Position numbers and translations under genes: made by a program. Below, in pieces: positions 1 through 9,255 of a stretch of DNA of 64,000 nucleotides. The stretch comes from DATBLE01 sp046732255. Lineage in GTDB: Bacteria; Actinomycetota; Thermoleophilia; Gaiellales; Gaiellaceae. The number at the start of each line of letters is the position of its first letter. The first letter of the stretch is position 1. The DNA lies in contig JBKPMR010000016.1 in the NCBI GenBank assembly GCA_046732255.1, forward strand, positions 62,001-126,000. The letters run 5' to 3'. The notes beneath the pieces were generated by a model that made no database searches, was not told where the DNA came from, and saw nothing but the letters and a program-made list of their open reading frames with translations.

Positions 1-954
1 ATTTCCTCGAAGGTCGCGGTCGTCGTCGGAGCGACGCTCAGCGGCGATCGCGGCAACTGGAACGGAACGGAGCCGATCACCTACATGTACCAGTGGCTGC
101 GGTGCAACGAAGACGCTGTGAACTGCAAGAACATCACCAACGCGACTGCGACCACCTACACGATCGTCAAGGACGACGCCGGCCACACACTCAGATTCCA
201 GGTGACCGCGAAGAACTCGGACGGCAGCGCGACTGCCGAATCGAACGCGACCGGTGAGGTTCCGGGGAAGGCGAACGCGCCGGCGGAGGTCTCGCCGCCG
301 ACGGTCTCGGGCACCGCAGCCGTCGGCCAGCAGCTGGCGGCAAGCACGGGGACCTGGAGCGGGGCTCAGCCGATCAGCTACACGTTCGCCTGGCAGACCT
401 GCAACGCAGGGGTCACGTCGTGCTCGGGGACGGGGAAGAAGGGCAGCACCTACACGGTCGCCGCCTCCGACGCGGGGAAGCGCCTGCGGGTGAAGGTGAC
501 GGCCAAGAACAGCGCCGGATCGTCCTCGGGGCTCTCCGCCACGACCGCTGTCGTCGCAGGCGGCGGCGGAGGCGGCGGAAACACGGTCAAGGTCCAGGAC
601 GTCGGCCCGTCGGGCGAGCGCCTGATCGTCGACAAGGTCGTCTTCAACCCGAACCCGGTCACGTCCAGGAACGTTCCGATCCGCGTGACGATCACCGTCA
701 AGGACACGAAGGGGCGGCTCGTCCAGGGCGCGCTCGTCTTCATCCGCTCGACGCCGATCGTCACCTCGACGCCGACCGACGCGCCGACCGGAAGCGACGG
801 AACGGTCTCGTACAGCGTCCAGCCGCGGTCGGACTTCCCGATCAAGAACGGCTACAGCGTGCAGTTCTTCGTCAAGGCGTATCGCTCAGGCGACCCGACC
901 CTGTCCGGGATCTCCGGAACCCGGCTCGTGCAGGTCGCGACCCACAAGCCCTGA
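1..954 (+). CDS. Secreted Ig-like repeat protein, C-terminal part (5' end outside window)
   Basis: The frame is open from base 1, so the gene starts before the window; about 317 residues are visible. It shows two copies of an Ig/fibronectin-like repeat with the signature G-x-W-x-G-x-x-P-I-x-Y-x-x-x-W and a Cys pair (around bases 20-270 and 290-560), a run of glycines (about 558-580), then a third beta-rich domain with the 'NPNPV...VPIRVTITVKD' look of an Ig-like adhesion module. Such repeats occur in cell-surface or secreted proteins of Thermoleophilia-type actinobacteria. No membrane anchor or LPXTG motif follows, so the C-terminus is probably free. Function unknown; likely extracellular. 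Confidence 0.8.
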   Translation: MSSKVAVVVGATLSGDRGNWNGTEPITYMYQWLRCNEDAVNCKNITNATATTYTIVKDDAGHTLRFQVTAKNSDGSATAESNATGEVPGKANAPAEVSPPTVSGTAAVGQQLAASTGTWSGAQPISYTFAWQTCNAGVTSCSGTGKKGSTYTVAASDAGKRLRVKVTAKNSAGSSSGLSATTAVVAGGGGGGGNTVKVQDVGPSGERLIVDKVVFNPNPVTSRNVPIRVTITVKDTKGRLVQGALVFIRSTPIVTSTPTDAPTGSDGTVSYSVQPRSDFPIKNGYSVQFFVKAYRSGDPTLSGISGTRLVQVATHKP

Positions 955-970
955 CCCGACCGACGATTCG

Positions 971-998
971 TGGAGGGCCGCTCTCCCGCGGCCCTCCA
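971..998. terminator. Hairpin between convergent genes
   Basis: Perfect 10-base stem (TGGAGGGCCG / CGGCCCTCCA) with an 8-base loop, 17 bases after the stop of the Ig-like protein and in the gap to the convergent DUF1996 gene. No T-run follows, as is usual in high-GC genomes. It could serve both genes. Confidence 0.7.
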
Positions 999-1070
999 CT
1001 CTCGGTCGTCCCCTTACAACGAAACGGGATCGAGGGATCGGTCTGCCAGACCTGTCCCTCTCCGTGCCCA

Positions 1071-1979
1071 TCATTGGCCGCGCCCGCAGTGGCGGAGCGC
1101 GTTGAGGCACCCGCTCACCAGCTGCTGCAGCGTCGCCTGGTTCCAGGCATTGAAGAAATCGGCGTGGCCGGAGTACTGTCCACCGGACGCGAGTACGAAA
1201 CCGGAGCCGCCCGCGCTCGGGTAGCGGACGTTCACCTGCAGCGCCGGCAGCGCGACCGGGTGGTCGGCGGGACACCGTCCGCGCACCGAGTACGCCATGT
1301 GGCTCTGGTGGTCAGGGGAATCGAGGTTCCGGCCGTCCCAGCAGCTCGGGAACTGGATGTGCAGCGCCAGCCCCCGGACGGCTGCGTCGGGGCAGGTCGG
1401 GATCGTGCTCTGCGGGCGGATGCCGCCCTGCGGGCCGCAGTTCCAGGACGTGACCATCAGGCCCTGAGGCGCCGTCGCCTTCGAGTTGCCGGCGACGACC
1501 TTGAAGCCCGCGGGGAACGCCTGCACCGGATCCAGCGTGTGCCGCCGGTAGTAGACCGACGCCGCGCGCGGGAAGATCATCGTTCCGGAGGCCGAGAGCA
1601 GCGTCGGAACCCAGTACGCGGCCGTATCGCCTGCACGCCGGCAGGAGGACGACGCGCCGAGCAGTGAGCCGAGGGTCGAAAAGGCATTCGTGGTGTCGTT
1701 GCCGATGAAGCTGTGATCGTGCGACTTGCCCGGCTGCCCGGGGAAGACGATGGGGTCGTCGTTGTTCCGGTGGCTGAAGCCGCAGCCGCTGACGAAGTTG
1801 ACGCCGCGCAGCTGCGCAAGCGACGTCGCCTTGCGCCCGGTGGCAGCCTTCGCCGCGGCGACGTGCGCGAACGAGCGCACGCCGCTTCTCGATCCGAACC
1901 CGGCCGACGTGGCCGCGGCCGCGAGGATGCCGGCCACGCCGAGCAACGTGCTGACGAGAACAACGCTGTAGCGTCTCAT
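1071..1979 (-). CDS. DUF1996 domain secreted protein
   Basis: 302 residues. The N-terminus is a signal peptide (basic MRRY, then a hydrophobic stretch to an AAATSAG region). The body carries the DUF1996 pattern: 'GVNFVSGCGFSHRNNDDPIV' start, 'H-D-H-S-F-x-G' and 'W-V-P-T-L', and paired cysteines, all typical of this family of exported proteins found in fungi and actinobacteria. The biochemical role is unknown; some relatives are wall or matrix proteins. A ribosome site (AAGGGGG) sits 5 bases before the ATG, so this gene, unlike many neighbours, is not leaderless. It stands alone, convergent with the Ig-like repeat gene. Confidence 0.85.
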   Translation of the reverse strand: MRRYSVVLVSTLLGVAGILAAAATSAGFGSRSGVRSFAHVAAAKAATGRKATSLAQLRGVNFVSGCGFSHRNNDDPIVFPGQPGKSHDHSFIGNDTTNAFSTLGSLLGASSSCRRAGDTAAYWVPTLLSASGTMIFPRAASVYYRRHTLDPVQAFPAGFKVVAGNSKATAPQGLMVTSWNCGPQGGIRPQSTIPTCPDAAVRGLALHIQFPSCWDGRNLDSPDHQSHMAYSVRGRCPADHPVALPALQVNVRYPSAGGSGFVLASGGQYSGHADFFNAWNQATLQQLVSGCLNALRHCGRGQ

Positions 1980-2068
1980 CGAGCCCCCTTGTCGATCGCC
2001 TCCATCCCGGCGAGTCTGGGAGACGCAACCGCAGGTCTTTGTAAAGACCGCGTCATGGTCGTGTCAGG

Positions 2069-2860
2069 TCAGCGCCGGTCGCGGTAGACAGGACCGAGCG
2101 GCGTCGCCGCCCACTCCTCCTCCGGCCAGGACGCCAGCTCCGGGTAGATGTACGTCTCGCGCGGCGGAACCGGCCCGGCCCGCGTGAGGCCGTCCTCGAG
2201 CGTCTCCGGAAACCCGTCGGCGACCGCCTGCGCCGCCTGCCGCCACAGCCCGGTGACGAGCTGCTCGACGACCGCGGTGCCCTCCTTGTAGCCCTTGCCG
2301 GTGCGCGGAAAGTCGAGCGTCACAGGATCGCCCCAGACGGCTGCGCATCTACGGCGGTTTTTCAGGTTCCAGCCGAAGGTGTCGACTCCGCAGGGAACGA
2401 GCGGGACGCCCTCCTGGATAGCCAGCATCGCCGCGCCAGGGTGCATCGGGCCCGGATAGCCGAACTGCTGGCGCGTGCCCTCCGCGAAGATCCCGGCCAC
2501 GTGGCCCTGCTGGACCGACCAGCGGGCTACCCGCAGCGCGTCGCGATCGCCCTCGCCGCGCCGTACGGCATACGCGCCCGTCCAGCGCAGGATCTCGCCC
2601 ACGATCGGAATCGAGAGCAGCTCGATCTTCGCCATGTAGTACAGCGTTCGGGTGCTGTTCAGGCCGACCACGACAGGGTCGACCTCGGAGAAGTGGTTGG
2701 ACGCGACCACCGCCGCACCCTCGACCGGCATGCGCTCCTGCCCATACGACCAACTCGGGACGATCAGGTTGGCGACCGGGATCACGATCGCACGGGCAAC
2801 CGGCCACGTGCGCTCAGGATTCTCGCCGAGGAGCTTGTACAGACCCAGCTCGGTGAGCAT
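2069..2860 (-). CDS. 1-acyl-sn-glycerol-3-phosphate acyltransferase family (PlsC-like)
   Basis: 263 residues. The PlsC/LPLAT motifs are present: NHX4D as 'NHFSEVD' with catalytic His/Asp, and 'EGTR' about 60 residues on for phosphate binding, followed by a hydrophobic 'VPLVPCGV'. The family acylates lysophosphatidate on the inner membrane face; a long C-terminal tail is of unknown use. I place the start at the ATG at 2860 rather than a frame-extending ATG 42 bases upstream because a TAGACT box ends 7 bases before it, matching the leaderless pattern seen elsewhere here. The gene follows the sigma factor on the same strand after 117 bases. Confidence 0.85.
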   Translation of the reverse strand: MLTELGLYKLLGENPERTWPVARAIVIPVANLIVPSWSYGQERMPVEGAAVVASNHFSEVDPVVVGLNSTRTLYYMAKIELLSIPIVGEILRWTGAYAVRRGEGDRDALRVARWSVQQGHVAGIFAEGTRQQFGYPGPMHPGAAMLAIQEGVPLVPCGVDTFGWNLKNRRRCAAVWGDPVTLDFPRTGKGYKEGTAVVEQLVTGLWRQAAQAVADGFPETLEDGLTRAGPVPPRETYIYPELASWPEEEWAATPLGPVYRDRR

Positions 2861-2867
2861 GCCGGCG

Positions 2868-2873
2868 AGTCTA
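2868..2873 (-). promoter_or_regulatory. -10 box TAGACT, leaderless start of plsC-like gene
   Basis: TAGACT on the minus strand ends 7 bases before the ATG; no Shine-Dalgarno sequence lies between, so the transcript would start at or next to the start codon. Confidence 0.5.
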
Positions 2874-2977
2874 GAGAGGCTGGCCCGAGGCGGCCCGTCC
2901 ATGACGGCGACGACGACCCGCCCCGGGCCTATTCAGGTTCGCGGTGGCCGGCGGCACTCCTCCGGCGCCGCGGCGTC

Positions 2978-4072
<1,095 letters not shown>

Positions 4073-4250
4073 TGAACCTCGGCTTTCTCGCGCAACTGGC
4101 GGGTAGTCGGTTGACCTACCTGTGACGCAAAAAGAGCCGGAGCCTTCCGCACTGTCCCCGGCCCACCTATGCGCGGCGGATCGTAGTACGAGGCTCGCGA
4201 TTTTGGAAGAGGAAATTTCCGGACTGCCCCCGATGGGTCAGCTCTGCTTG

Positions 4251-4421
4251 TTCGTCGCCGCGACCGACATGGCGGGCGCGGCCCACCAAGGCCGGCCGGC
4301 AGCAGGCGATGCGAGCGAAGCGAGCGAGCGGAAGGGAGGGGGCCCGTGGGGGAAAGCCGGTCGCGACGGGTTTGCTTCTCCACGCGGCCGGTGCCCCGCA
4401 CGCGCGAAGCGCGGCGGAACA
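4251..4421 (-). repeat. Dispersed repeat, composite copy A (element R1 plus module R2)
   Basis: Bases 4251-4358 match the copies at 13655-13775 and 58617-58735 (shared blocks: TCGCCGCGACCGAC, GGCGCGGC, GCGAGCGAGC, then GGAG/GGGAGGG and CGTGGGRGAA). Bases 4350-4421 match 20927-21000 (shared: GGGAAAGCCGG, GGGTTTGCTTCT, CCGGTGCCC, CGCGAAGCG). This copy joins both modules, so they may be parts of one larger element. The hairpin conserved in the other two R1 copies is imperfect here. Confidence 0.75.
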
Positions 4422-4442
4422 TGGTCCTCCACGCAGATGCAA

Positions 4443-4464
4443 GCGGCGGGCTCACGCCCGCCGC
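4443..4464 (+). terminator. GC-rich hairpin upstream of homocysteine methyltransferase gene
   Basis: Perfect 9-base stem, TCAC loop. It lies 120 bases before the downstream start codon and ahead of that gene's -10 box, so it is not in the main transcript; it may end read-through from the repeat region. Confidence 0.4.
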
Positions 4465-4570
4465 CGCAGTCTCCTTGGGCCCGCAGGAATGGTTGCCGTC
4501 AGTCCCTGGGCGATAGAGGAGCACATTCACTATCGGCAGGAGCGCGCCCGGACTTGAGGGACCTGCCGAC

Positions 4571-4576
4571 TAGAGT
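4571..4576 (+). promoter_or_regulatory. -10 box TAGAGT, leaderless start
   Basis: TAGAGT ends 7 bases before the ATG at 4584. It decides between this start and an upstream frame extension that would run through the repeat. Confidence 0.55.
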
Positions 4577-4583
4577 CCGACGC

Positions 4584-6392
4584 ATGCCCGGCGTCCTCGA
4601 CCGGATCCGCACCGGGCCGCCGATCGTCGCCGACGGCGGCATGGGGCCGCTCGTGTCGGCGGCCGCCCCGCGGCTCCGCTGTCCGGAGGAGGCGAACCTG
4701 CGCGCGCCGGAGACGGTCGTGTCGTTGCACCTCAGCTTCATCAACGCCGGCGCAGAGCTGATCGAGACGAACACGTTCGGCGCGAACCGGCCCAAGCTCG
4801 CTGCGCGCTACCTCGAGGACGACCTGGTCGCGATCAACGAGGCGGCGATCAAGCTCGCACGGGACGCACGCCAGGTCTCAGGGCGCGAAGTGCTCATCGC
4901 CGGCTCGATCGGGCCGCTCGGCGAGAGCGAGGAAGCGTGGCCGGAGGACCGGGCGCCGTTCTTCGCAGAGCAGGCGGAGCTGCTCGGCGGCCGCGGCGTC
5001 GACTTGTTCATGGTCGAGACGTTCTTCGACCTCGACGAGCTCGTCACGGCGATCGCGGCCGTCCGATCGGTGTCGAGCCTGCCGATCGTCGCGCTGATGA
5101 CCTTCGGGGAGGATGCGGAGACGATCGGAGGCGTCAGTGCTGCAGCGGCGGCTGAGCGCCTCGCCGGGCTGGACGTCGCAGCGATCGGAGCGAACCACGG
5201 TGCCGGGCCGGCCGCGGCGCTCGCCGCGCTCCAGGCGATGGCCGGAAAGGGCCTGCCGCTCGCGGCGCTCCCGAACATCGGCCTCGCCAGCATGTCCGGG
5301 GGCCGAGTGATCTACCCGCACGCCGCCCCCGACTACTTCTCCGAGTTCGCCGCGCATGCCCGCGACCTCGGAGCGGCGGTGATCGGCGGCTGCTGCGGCA
5401 CGACGCCGACCGAGATCGGGGCGATCCGCCGCGCCCTCGACGAGCAGCACGCGGTGCGGGCGCCGCTCGAGGTGGTCGAGCGCGAGCTCGCGGCGGCGGT
5501 CGAGCGCGAGGAGACGGAGACACGACTGGCCGCCGACCTGCGGGAGAGGCGATTCGTCACGTCCGTCCAGCTGGATCCGCCGCTCGGCGCCAACAACGCA
5601 GGATTGATCGAGGTCGCGGCCGCGATCCACGCGGCCGGCATCGGCGCCTACGTCGACGTCAACGACAACGCGACCGCGCGCGTAGGGATGAATCCGCTGT
5701 TCGTCTCGGCGGCGATCGAGCGAACGGTCGGCATCGAGACGATCCCGCACCTGACGCCGCGGGACACGACCGTGATGGGCCTCGAGGCGGTGCTGCTCGG
5801 GGCGCACGCCGAGGGGATCCGGAACGTCCTCGCGGTCACCGGCGACCCGCCCGACATCGGCGACTACGCCGCGTCTGGCGGCGTCTACGAAGTCGACGCG
5901 ATCGGGTTGACACACCTCATCTCGCAGCTCAACCGCGGCGAGAACTTCAACGGCAAGGCGATCGACGCGCCGACCTCGTTCTTCATCGGCGTCGCGCTGA
6001 ACCCGAACGCCGACGACCCGGGTCTCGAGCTCGAGCGGTTCCGCCGCAAGATCGACGCCGGCGCCCGCTTCGCCATGACCCAGATCGTCTACGACCTCGA
6101 CCGCCTCGACCGCTTCCTCGACCGCATCGGCGGCCCGTCGCCGATCCCGATACTGGTCGGGATCTTCCCGCTGACGAGCTACCGGCTCGCCCTGCGGCTC
6201 CACAACGAGGTGCCGGGCATCGTCGTCCCGGACGAGCTCCAGGAGCAGCTCCGCGACGCGGGCCCGCGGGAGGCCGAGATCGGCTTCGCCCACGCCCGCG
6301 AGCTCCTGGCCGCAGCCCGCGACCGTGCCGCCGGAGTCTACGTCGTCGCCCCGTACAGGAAGCCGCTCTCAGTCCTAGAGTTACTTAGCTAG
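4584..6392 (+). CDS. Bifunctional homocysteine S-methyltransferase / methylenetetrahydrofolate reductase
   Basis: 602 residues. The first ~300 are the homocysteine-methyltransferase barrel ('VADGGMGP' start, 'LIETNTFGAN', 'GSIGP', 'GGCCGTTP' zinc loop); the rest is an MTHFR-type TIM barrel ('VTSVQLDPPLGANN', 'VTGDPPD', 'FIGVALNPNA', 'RFAMTQIVYD'). The same fusion is known from Bacillus YitJ. It would reduce methylene-THF and use the methyl group for methionine synthesis in the cytoplasm. Oddity: where relatives have the first zinc ligand in a G-x-N-C motif this protein reads 'GANHGAGP', with His for Cys, while the second pair of cysteines is intact. The alternative start far upstream would translate repeat DNA and is rejected. 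Confidence 0.9.
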   Translation: MPGVLDRIRTGPPIVADGGMGPLVSAAAPRLRCPEEANLRAPETVVSLHLSFINAGAELIETNTFGANRPKLAARYLEDDLVAINEAAIKLARDARQVSGREVLIAGSIGPLGESEEAWPEDRAPFFAEQAELLGGRGVDLFMVETFFDLDELVTAIAAVRSVSSLPIVALMTFGEDAETIGGVSAAAAAERLAGLDVAAIGANHGAGPAAALAALQAMAGKGLPLAALPNIGLASMSGGRVIYPHAAPDYFSEFAAHARDLGAAVIGGCCGTTPTEIGAIRRALDEQHAVRAPLEVVERELAAAVEREETETRLAADLRERRFVTSVQLDPPLGANNAGLIEVAAAIHAAGIGAYVDVNDNATARVGMNPLFVSAAIERTVGIETIPHLTPRDTTVMGLEAVLLGAHAEGIRNVLAVTGDPPDIGDYAASGGVYEVDAIGLTHLISQLNRGENFNGKAIDAPTSFFIGVALNPNADDPGLELERFRRKIDAGARFAMTQIVYDLDRLDRFLDRIGGPSPIPILVGIFPLTSYRLALRLHNEVPGIVVPDELQEQLRDAGPREAEIGFAHARELLAAARDRAAGVYVVAPYRKPLSVLELLS

Positions 6393-6414
6393 TTCGACGA
6401 GCGATCACGACCCA

Positions 6415-6440
6415 GCGCTCGGGCGACCGAGCCCGAGCGC
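6415..6440. terminator. Hairpin between convergent genes
   Basis: Perfect 10-base stem GCGCTCGGGC / GCCCGAGCGC, 6-base loop, lying 22 bases after the methyltransferase stop and 9 bases from the end of the convergent protease gene. It probably terminates both. Confidence 0.75.
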
Positions 6441-6449
6441 ACGGACTGA

Positions 6450-7586
6450 TCAGGGCGCACACGCGCCGGTCGACACTGGAGCCCGCGCGTCCGCCAACAC
6501 TTTCCGCACCACGCTCGCCGGGATCCCGTACCCGCCGTTTTGGCCCACCCGCGAGGCGAAGACCGTCGCCTCGACGCGGCCGTCGCTGTCGATCACCGGT
6601 CCGCCGGAGTTGCCGTGCCGCACGACCCCGGCAAGGCTGGTGATCGTCCGCTCGACCGGGCCGTGCCCGTACGCGTCATCCGTCAGGACGCGATCGGTGC
6701 GGCCGATGCGGCCCGGCTCGACGTCGAGCGGGCCGTTAAGGGGGTAGCCGACGATCCCCACCGGACGCTTCTCCTCCGGATCGGCGAGCGCCAGGGGATG
6801 GGCGTCGAGCCCAGCGACCCGAAGCACCGCCACGTCGTTCGTCGAGTCGAAGCCGATCACCTGCACGTCGAGGCGCTCCTCCGAGCCGGGCGCGACGACG
6901 GACGTGTCGTGTTCGCCTGCGACGACGTGCGCGGCGGTGACGACGACCCCGGGGGCCGCCACCCAGCCGCTCCCCGAGATGCCGAGGCCGCAGGCCGACC
7001 CCAGCACGCGCACGACGCTTCCGGCGGCGACACCCACCGCTCGGTCACCCGCGATCGGCCCGTCGAGCGGCCCGGTGGGGATCTCCGGGCCCGCGATCGA
7101 CGGGAACGGGTCGACGCGCGCCAGGACGTTCAAGAGCGTGTCCGACGGGACGATGTTGTTCAGGTGGCGGAGCAGCGCCGAACGCTGGACGTCGCGGCGG
7201 AGCGTCGGCTGGCCGGGCAGCAGGAGGGCGGTCGCCCCGAACACCCAGACGAGCGCAAGCCCTGCGGCCGCACCGAGGACCAGCCCGCCGGCGCTGTCGA
7301 GCGCGCGCAGCGGCGGAAGGCGCAGCCCGGACCGGAAGAGCGAGCCGACCAGCGAGCCGACCGACTCGAGGAAGATCGCACCCACGACCGCCCCGGCCAG
7401 GCCGATCAGGGGGGCGTACGGAGAGTGCGCGCCGCCGGGAAGGACGACCTTCGCAATCCGCGCCCCGAGGACGGCGCCTGCAACGATCCCCGCGATCGCA
7501 AGGGTGCTGGCGACCAGGCCCTTGCGCAGACCTACGAGCCCGGCGAGCACGACGATGCCGAGCAGGATCCAGTCCAGCCTGGTCAC
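6450..7586 (-). CDS. MarP-like membrane serine protease (CvpA domain plus trypsin-like domain)
   Basis: 378 residues. The N-terminal ~140 residues hold four hydrophobic segments of the CvpA/colicin V production type; the C-terminal ~200 residues are a chymotrypsin-fold protease with all three catalytic motifs: His in 'VVTAAHVV', Asp in 'STNDVAVLRV', Ser in 'VRHGNSGGPV'. This architecture is that of mycobacterial MarP, which guards against acid and oxidative stress by cleaving wall enzymes outside the membrane. Two GTG codons compete: 7592 is only 2 bases from a TAGCCT box, 7586 is 8 bases from it, so I prefer 7586. Single gene, convergent with the methyltransferase. Confidence 0.9.
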   Translation of the reverse strand: MTRLDWILLGIVVLAGLVGLRKGLVASTLAIAGIVAGAVLGARIAKVVLPGGAHSPYAPLIGLAGAVVGAIFLESVGSLVGSLFRSGLRLPPLRALDSAGGLVLGAAAGLALVWVFGATALLLPGQPTLRRDVQRSALLRHLNNIVPSDTLLNVLARVDPFPSIAGPEIPTGPLDGPIAGDRAVGVAAGSVVRVLGSACGLGISGSGWVAAPGVVVTAAHVVAGEHDTSVVAPGSEERLDVQVIGFDSTNDVAVLRVAGLDAHPLALADPEEKRPVGIVGYPLNGPLDVEPGRIGRTDRVLTDDAYGHGPVERTITSLAGVVRHGNSGGPVIDSDGRVEATVFASRVGQNGGYGIPASVVRKVLADARAPVSTGACAP

Positions 7587-7594
7587 GCTCACCG

Positions 7595-7600
7595 AGGCTA
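7595..7600 (-). promoter_or_regulatory. -10 box TAGCCT before the MarP-like gene
   Basis: Minus-strand TAGCCT; 8 bases to GTG at 7586 and 2 to GTG at 7592. No Shine-Dalgarno sequence is present. Confidence 0.45.
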
Positions 7601-7629
7601 GAGCATCGACCAGCCGAACCTTCGCCGCT

Positions 7630-7635
7630 TATGAT
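7630..7635 (+). promoter_or_regulatory. -10 box TATGAT before livF
   Basis: Near-consensus TATGAT, 11 bases before the ATG at 7647, giving a leader of a few bases at most. It lies 30 bases from the divergent -10 box of the protease gene. Confidence 0.6.
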
Positions 7636-7646
7636 CGGCCTCCCCG

Positions 7647-8357
7647 ATGGCGCTGCTCGAGCTCCTCGACGTCGAGGCCCGCTACGGTCCGATCCGGGCG
7701 CTGCACGGCGTGACGCTCTCGGTCGAGGAAGGTCAGGCGGTTTCGATCCTGGGTGCGAACGGGGCGGGCAAGACGACGACGCTCCGGGCCATCTCCGGGA
7801 CCGTCCGCGCGTCGGGTGAGATCGCCTTCGCCTCGAAACGGATCGCCGGCCGGCCGCCGGAGTCGATCGCCCGGCTGGGAATCGCGCACGTGCCGGAGGG
7901 ACGCGGCATCTACGCCGAGCTGACGGTGTTGGAGAACGTCCTGCTCGGCGGATCGGTCCGGCGCGGCCGGCGGGCGGTGAAGCGTGACGCCGAGGCTGCG
8001 CTGGGCTACTTCCCGCGGATCGCCGACCGCCGCAAGCAGCAGGCCGGCACGCTCTCCGGCGGCGAGCAGCAGATGCTCGCGCTCGCGCGAGCGCTCGTCG
8101 CCCGGCCGCGGCTGCTGATGCTCGACGAGCCCTCGCTCGGGCTCGCCCCGACCGCCGTGCAGGAGTTCTTCCGGGTGGTGCGGCTGCTCAACCAGGAGGA
8201 AGGCATGACGGTGCTTGTCGTGGAGCAGAACGCACGCATCGCCCTCGCCTCCACGCAGCACGCATACGTGCTCGAGGTCGGAAAGGTCGCGATCAGCGGC
8301 GCGAGCGACGAGCTCTCCCGGCACGAGGGCGTGCGCGCCTCCTACCTGGGCTACTGA
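7647..8357 (+). CDS. livF: Branched-chain amino-acid-type ABC transporter ATPase LivF
   Basis: 236 residues. Walker A 'GANGAGKTTT', Q-loop region, signature 'LSGGEQQML', Walker B 'LLMLDEPSLGLAP', and the His-loop equivalent 'LVVEQN'. The 'GEQQMLA(L/I)ARAL' plus 'EPSLGLAP' wording and the 'VPEGRGIYAELTVLENV' stretch are typical of LivF. First gene of a five-step plus-strand run livF-livH-livM-livK. It would energise uptake of a branched-chain amino acid, amide or related acid across the membrane. Confidence 0.92.
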   Translation: MALLELLDVEARYGPIRALHGVTLSVEEGQAVSILGANGAGKTTTLRAISGTVRASGEIAFASKRIAGRPPESIARLGIAHVPEGRGIYAELTVLENVLLGGSVRRGRRAVKRDAEAALGYFPRIADRRKQQAGTLSGGEQQMLALARALVARPRLLMLDEPSLGLAPTAVQEFFRVVRLLNQEEGMTVLVVEQNARIALASTQHAYVLEVGKVAISGASDELSRHEGVRASYLGY

Positions 8358-8367
8358 GGGGGCGCAC

Positions 8368-9255
8368 ATGACCCAGTTCTTCCAGTACGTGGTGGTCGGG
8401 CTCGCGAACGGCGGCGTCTACGCCACGCTCGCGCTGGCGCTCGTCCTGATCCACCGCGCCACGGGGATCGTCAACTTCGCCCAGGGCGAGATGGGCATGT
8501 TCTGCACCTTCATCGCCTGGTCGTTGATCACGCACCACGGCCTGCCGTACTGGTGGGCGTTCGCGGTCACGCTCGTGATCGCCTTCTTCGGGGGCGCGGC
8601 GACGTACAAGGTGATCATCCAGCCGTTGTCGCGGACGGGCGAGCTGACGGTCGTGATGGCGACGATCGCGCTGCTGATCATCCTCAACGGCCTCGCCGGC
8701 TGGATCTGGGCACCCGACGTCAAGTTCCTGAAGAACCCCTTCCCGCTGAAGACGCTGGACGTCGGCGGGGTGGTCGTGAACGTCCAGGACCTCGGCGTGA
8801 TCGGCGTGTCGCTGCTCTGCGTGGCGATCGTCTTCGTCTTCTTCCGGTTCACGCGGCTCGGGCTGCAGATGCGCGCGTCCGCCGTCGGCCCGGCGACGAG
8901 CCGCCTCCTCGGAATCCGCGTCGGGATGATGCTCGCGATCGGCTGGGGGCTGGCCGCGATGCTCAGCGCGGTCTCCGGAATGATGGCCGCCGGCACGCTC
9001 GGGCTCGACCCGAACTTCATGCTGATCATCCTCACCTACGCGTTCGCAGCGGCCGTGCTCGGCGGGATCGACAGCCCGTTCGGCTCGGTGATCGGCGCCT
9101 TCATCATCGGGATCGGGATCAGCCTGCTGTCGGGCTACGCGTCGTCCTTCCTCGGCACGGAGCTGCAGCTCCCGCTCGCGCTGGCGGTCCTGATGCTCGT
9201 CCTCGTCGTCCGGCCGGCCGGCCTCTTCGGCCAGGTCGTCGTGAGGCGGGTGTGA
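8368..9255 (+). CDS. livH: Branched-chain amino-acid-type ABC transporter permease LivH
   Basis: 295 residues, about eight hydrophobic segments. Carries the family start 'YVVVGLANGGVYATLALALVLIHRATGIVNFAQGEMGM' region and the late 'GLDPNFMLIILTYAFAAAVLGGIDSPFGSVIGA' segment where the permease contacts the ATPases. A GAGGGGG ribosome site precedes ATG 8368, ten bases after livF. Its stop overlaps the livM start. Confidence 0.92.
   Translation: MTQFFQYVVVGLANGGVYATLALALVLIHRATGIVNFAQGEMGMFCTFIAWSLITHHGLPYWWAFAVTLVIAFFGGAATYKVIIQPLSRTGELTVVMATIALLIILNGLAGWIWAPDVKFLKNPFPLKTLDVGGVVVNVQDLGVIGVSLLCVAIVFVFFRFTRLGLQMRASAVGPATSRLLGIRVGMMLAIGWGLAAMLSAVSGMMAAGTLGLDPNFMLIILTYAFAAAVLGGIDSPFGSVIGAFIIGIGISLLSGYASSFLGTELQLPLALAVLMLVLVVRPAGLFGQVVVRRV

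Larger units (their letters stand above)
4073..4583. other. 511-base non-coding interval between rpoD and the homocysteine methyltransferase gene
   Basis: The two flanking genes diverge. The interval holds the composite dispersed repeat (4251-4421), a GC-rich hairpin (4443-4464: GCGGCGGGC, loop TCAC, GCCCGCCGC), a small CGATAG/CTATCG dyad (4511-4535) and the TAGAGT box of the downstream gene. Open frames that cross it are made of repeat sequence and have no recognisable protein features. No SAM or cobalamin riboswitch core was recognised. Confidence 0.6.

Noticed and set aside
4440..4560. Possible SAM or cobalamin riboswitch before the methionine-synthesis gene.
   Set aside because: Only simple hairpins are present, no conserved riboswitch core was recognised, and the gene appears leaderless with its promoter downstream of them.
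4122..4583. Upstream extension of the homocysteine methyltransferase frame (over 150 extra residues).
   Set aside because: It translates dispersed repeat DNA, has no protein features, and a -10 box plus the conserved family N-terminus place the start at 4584.
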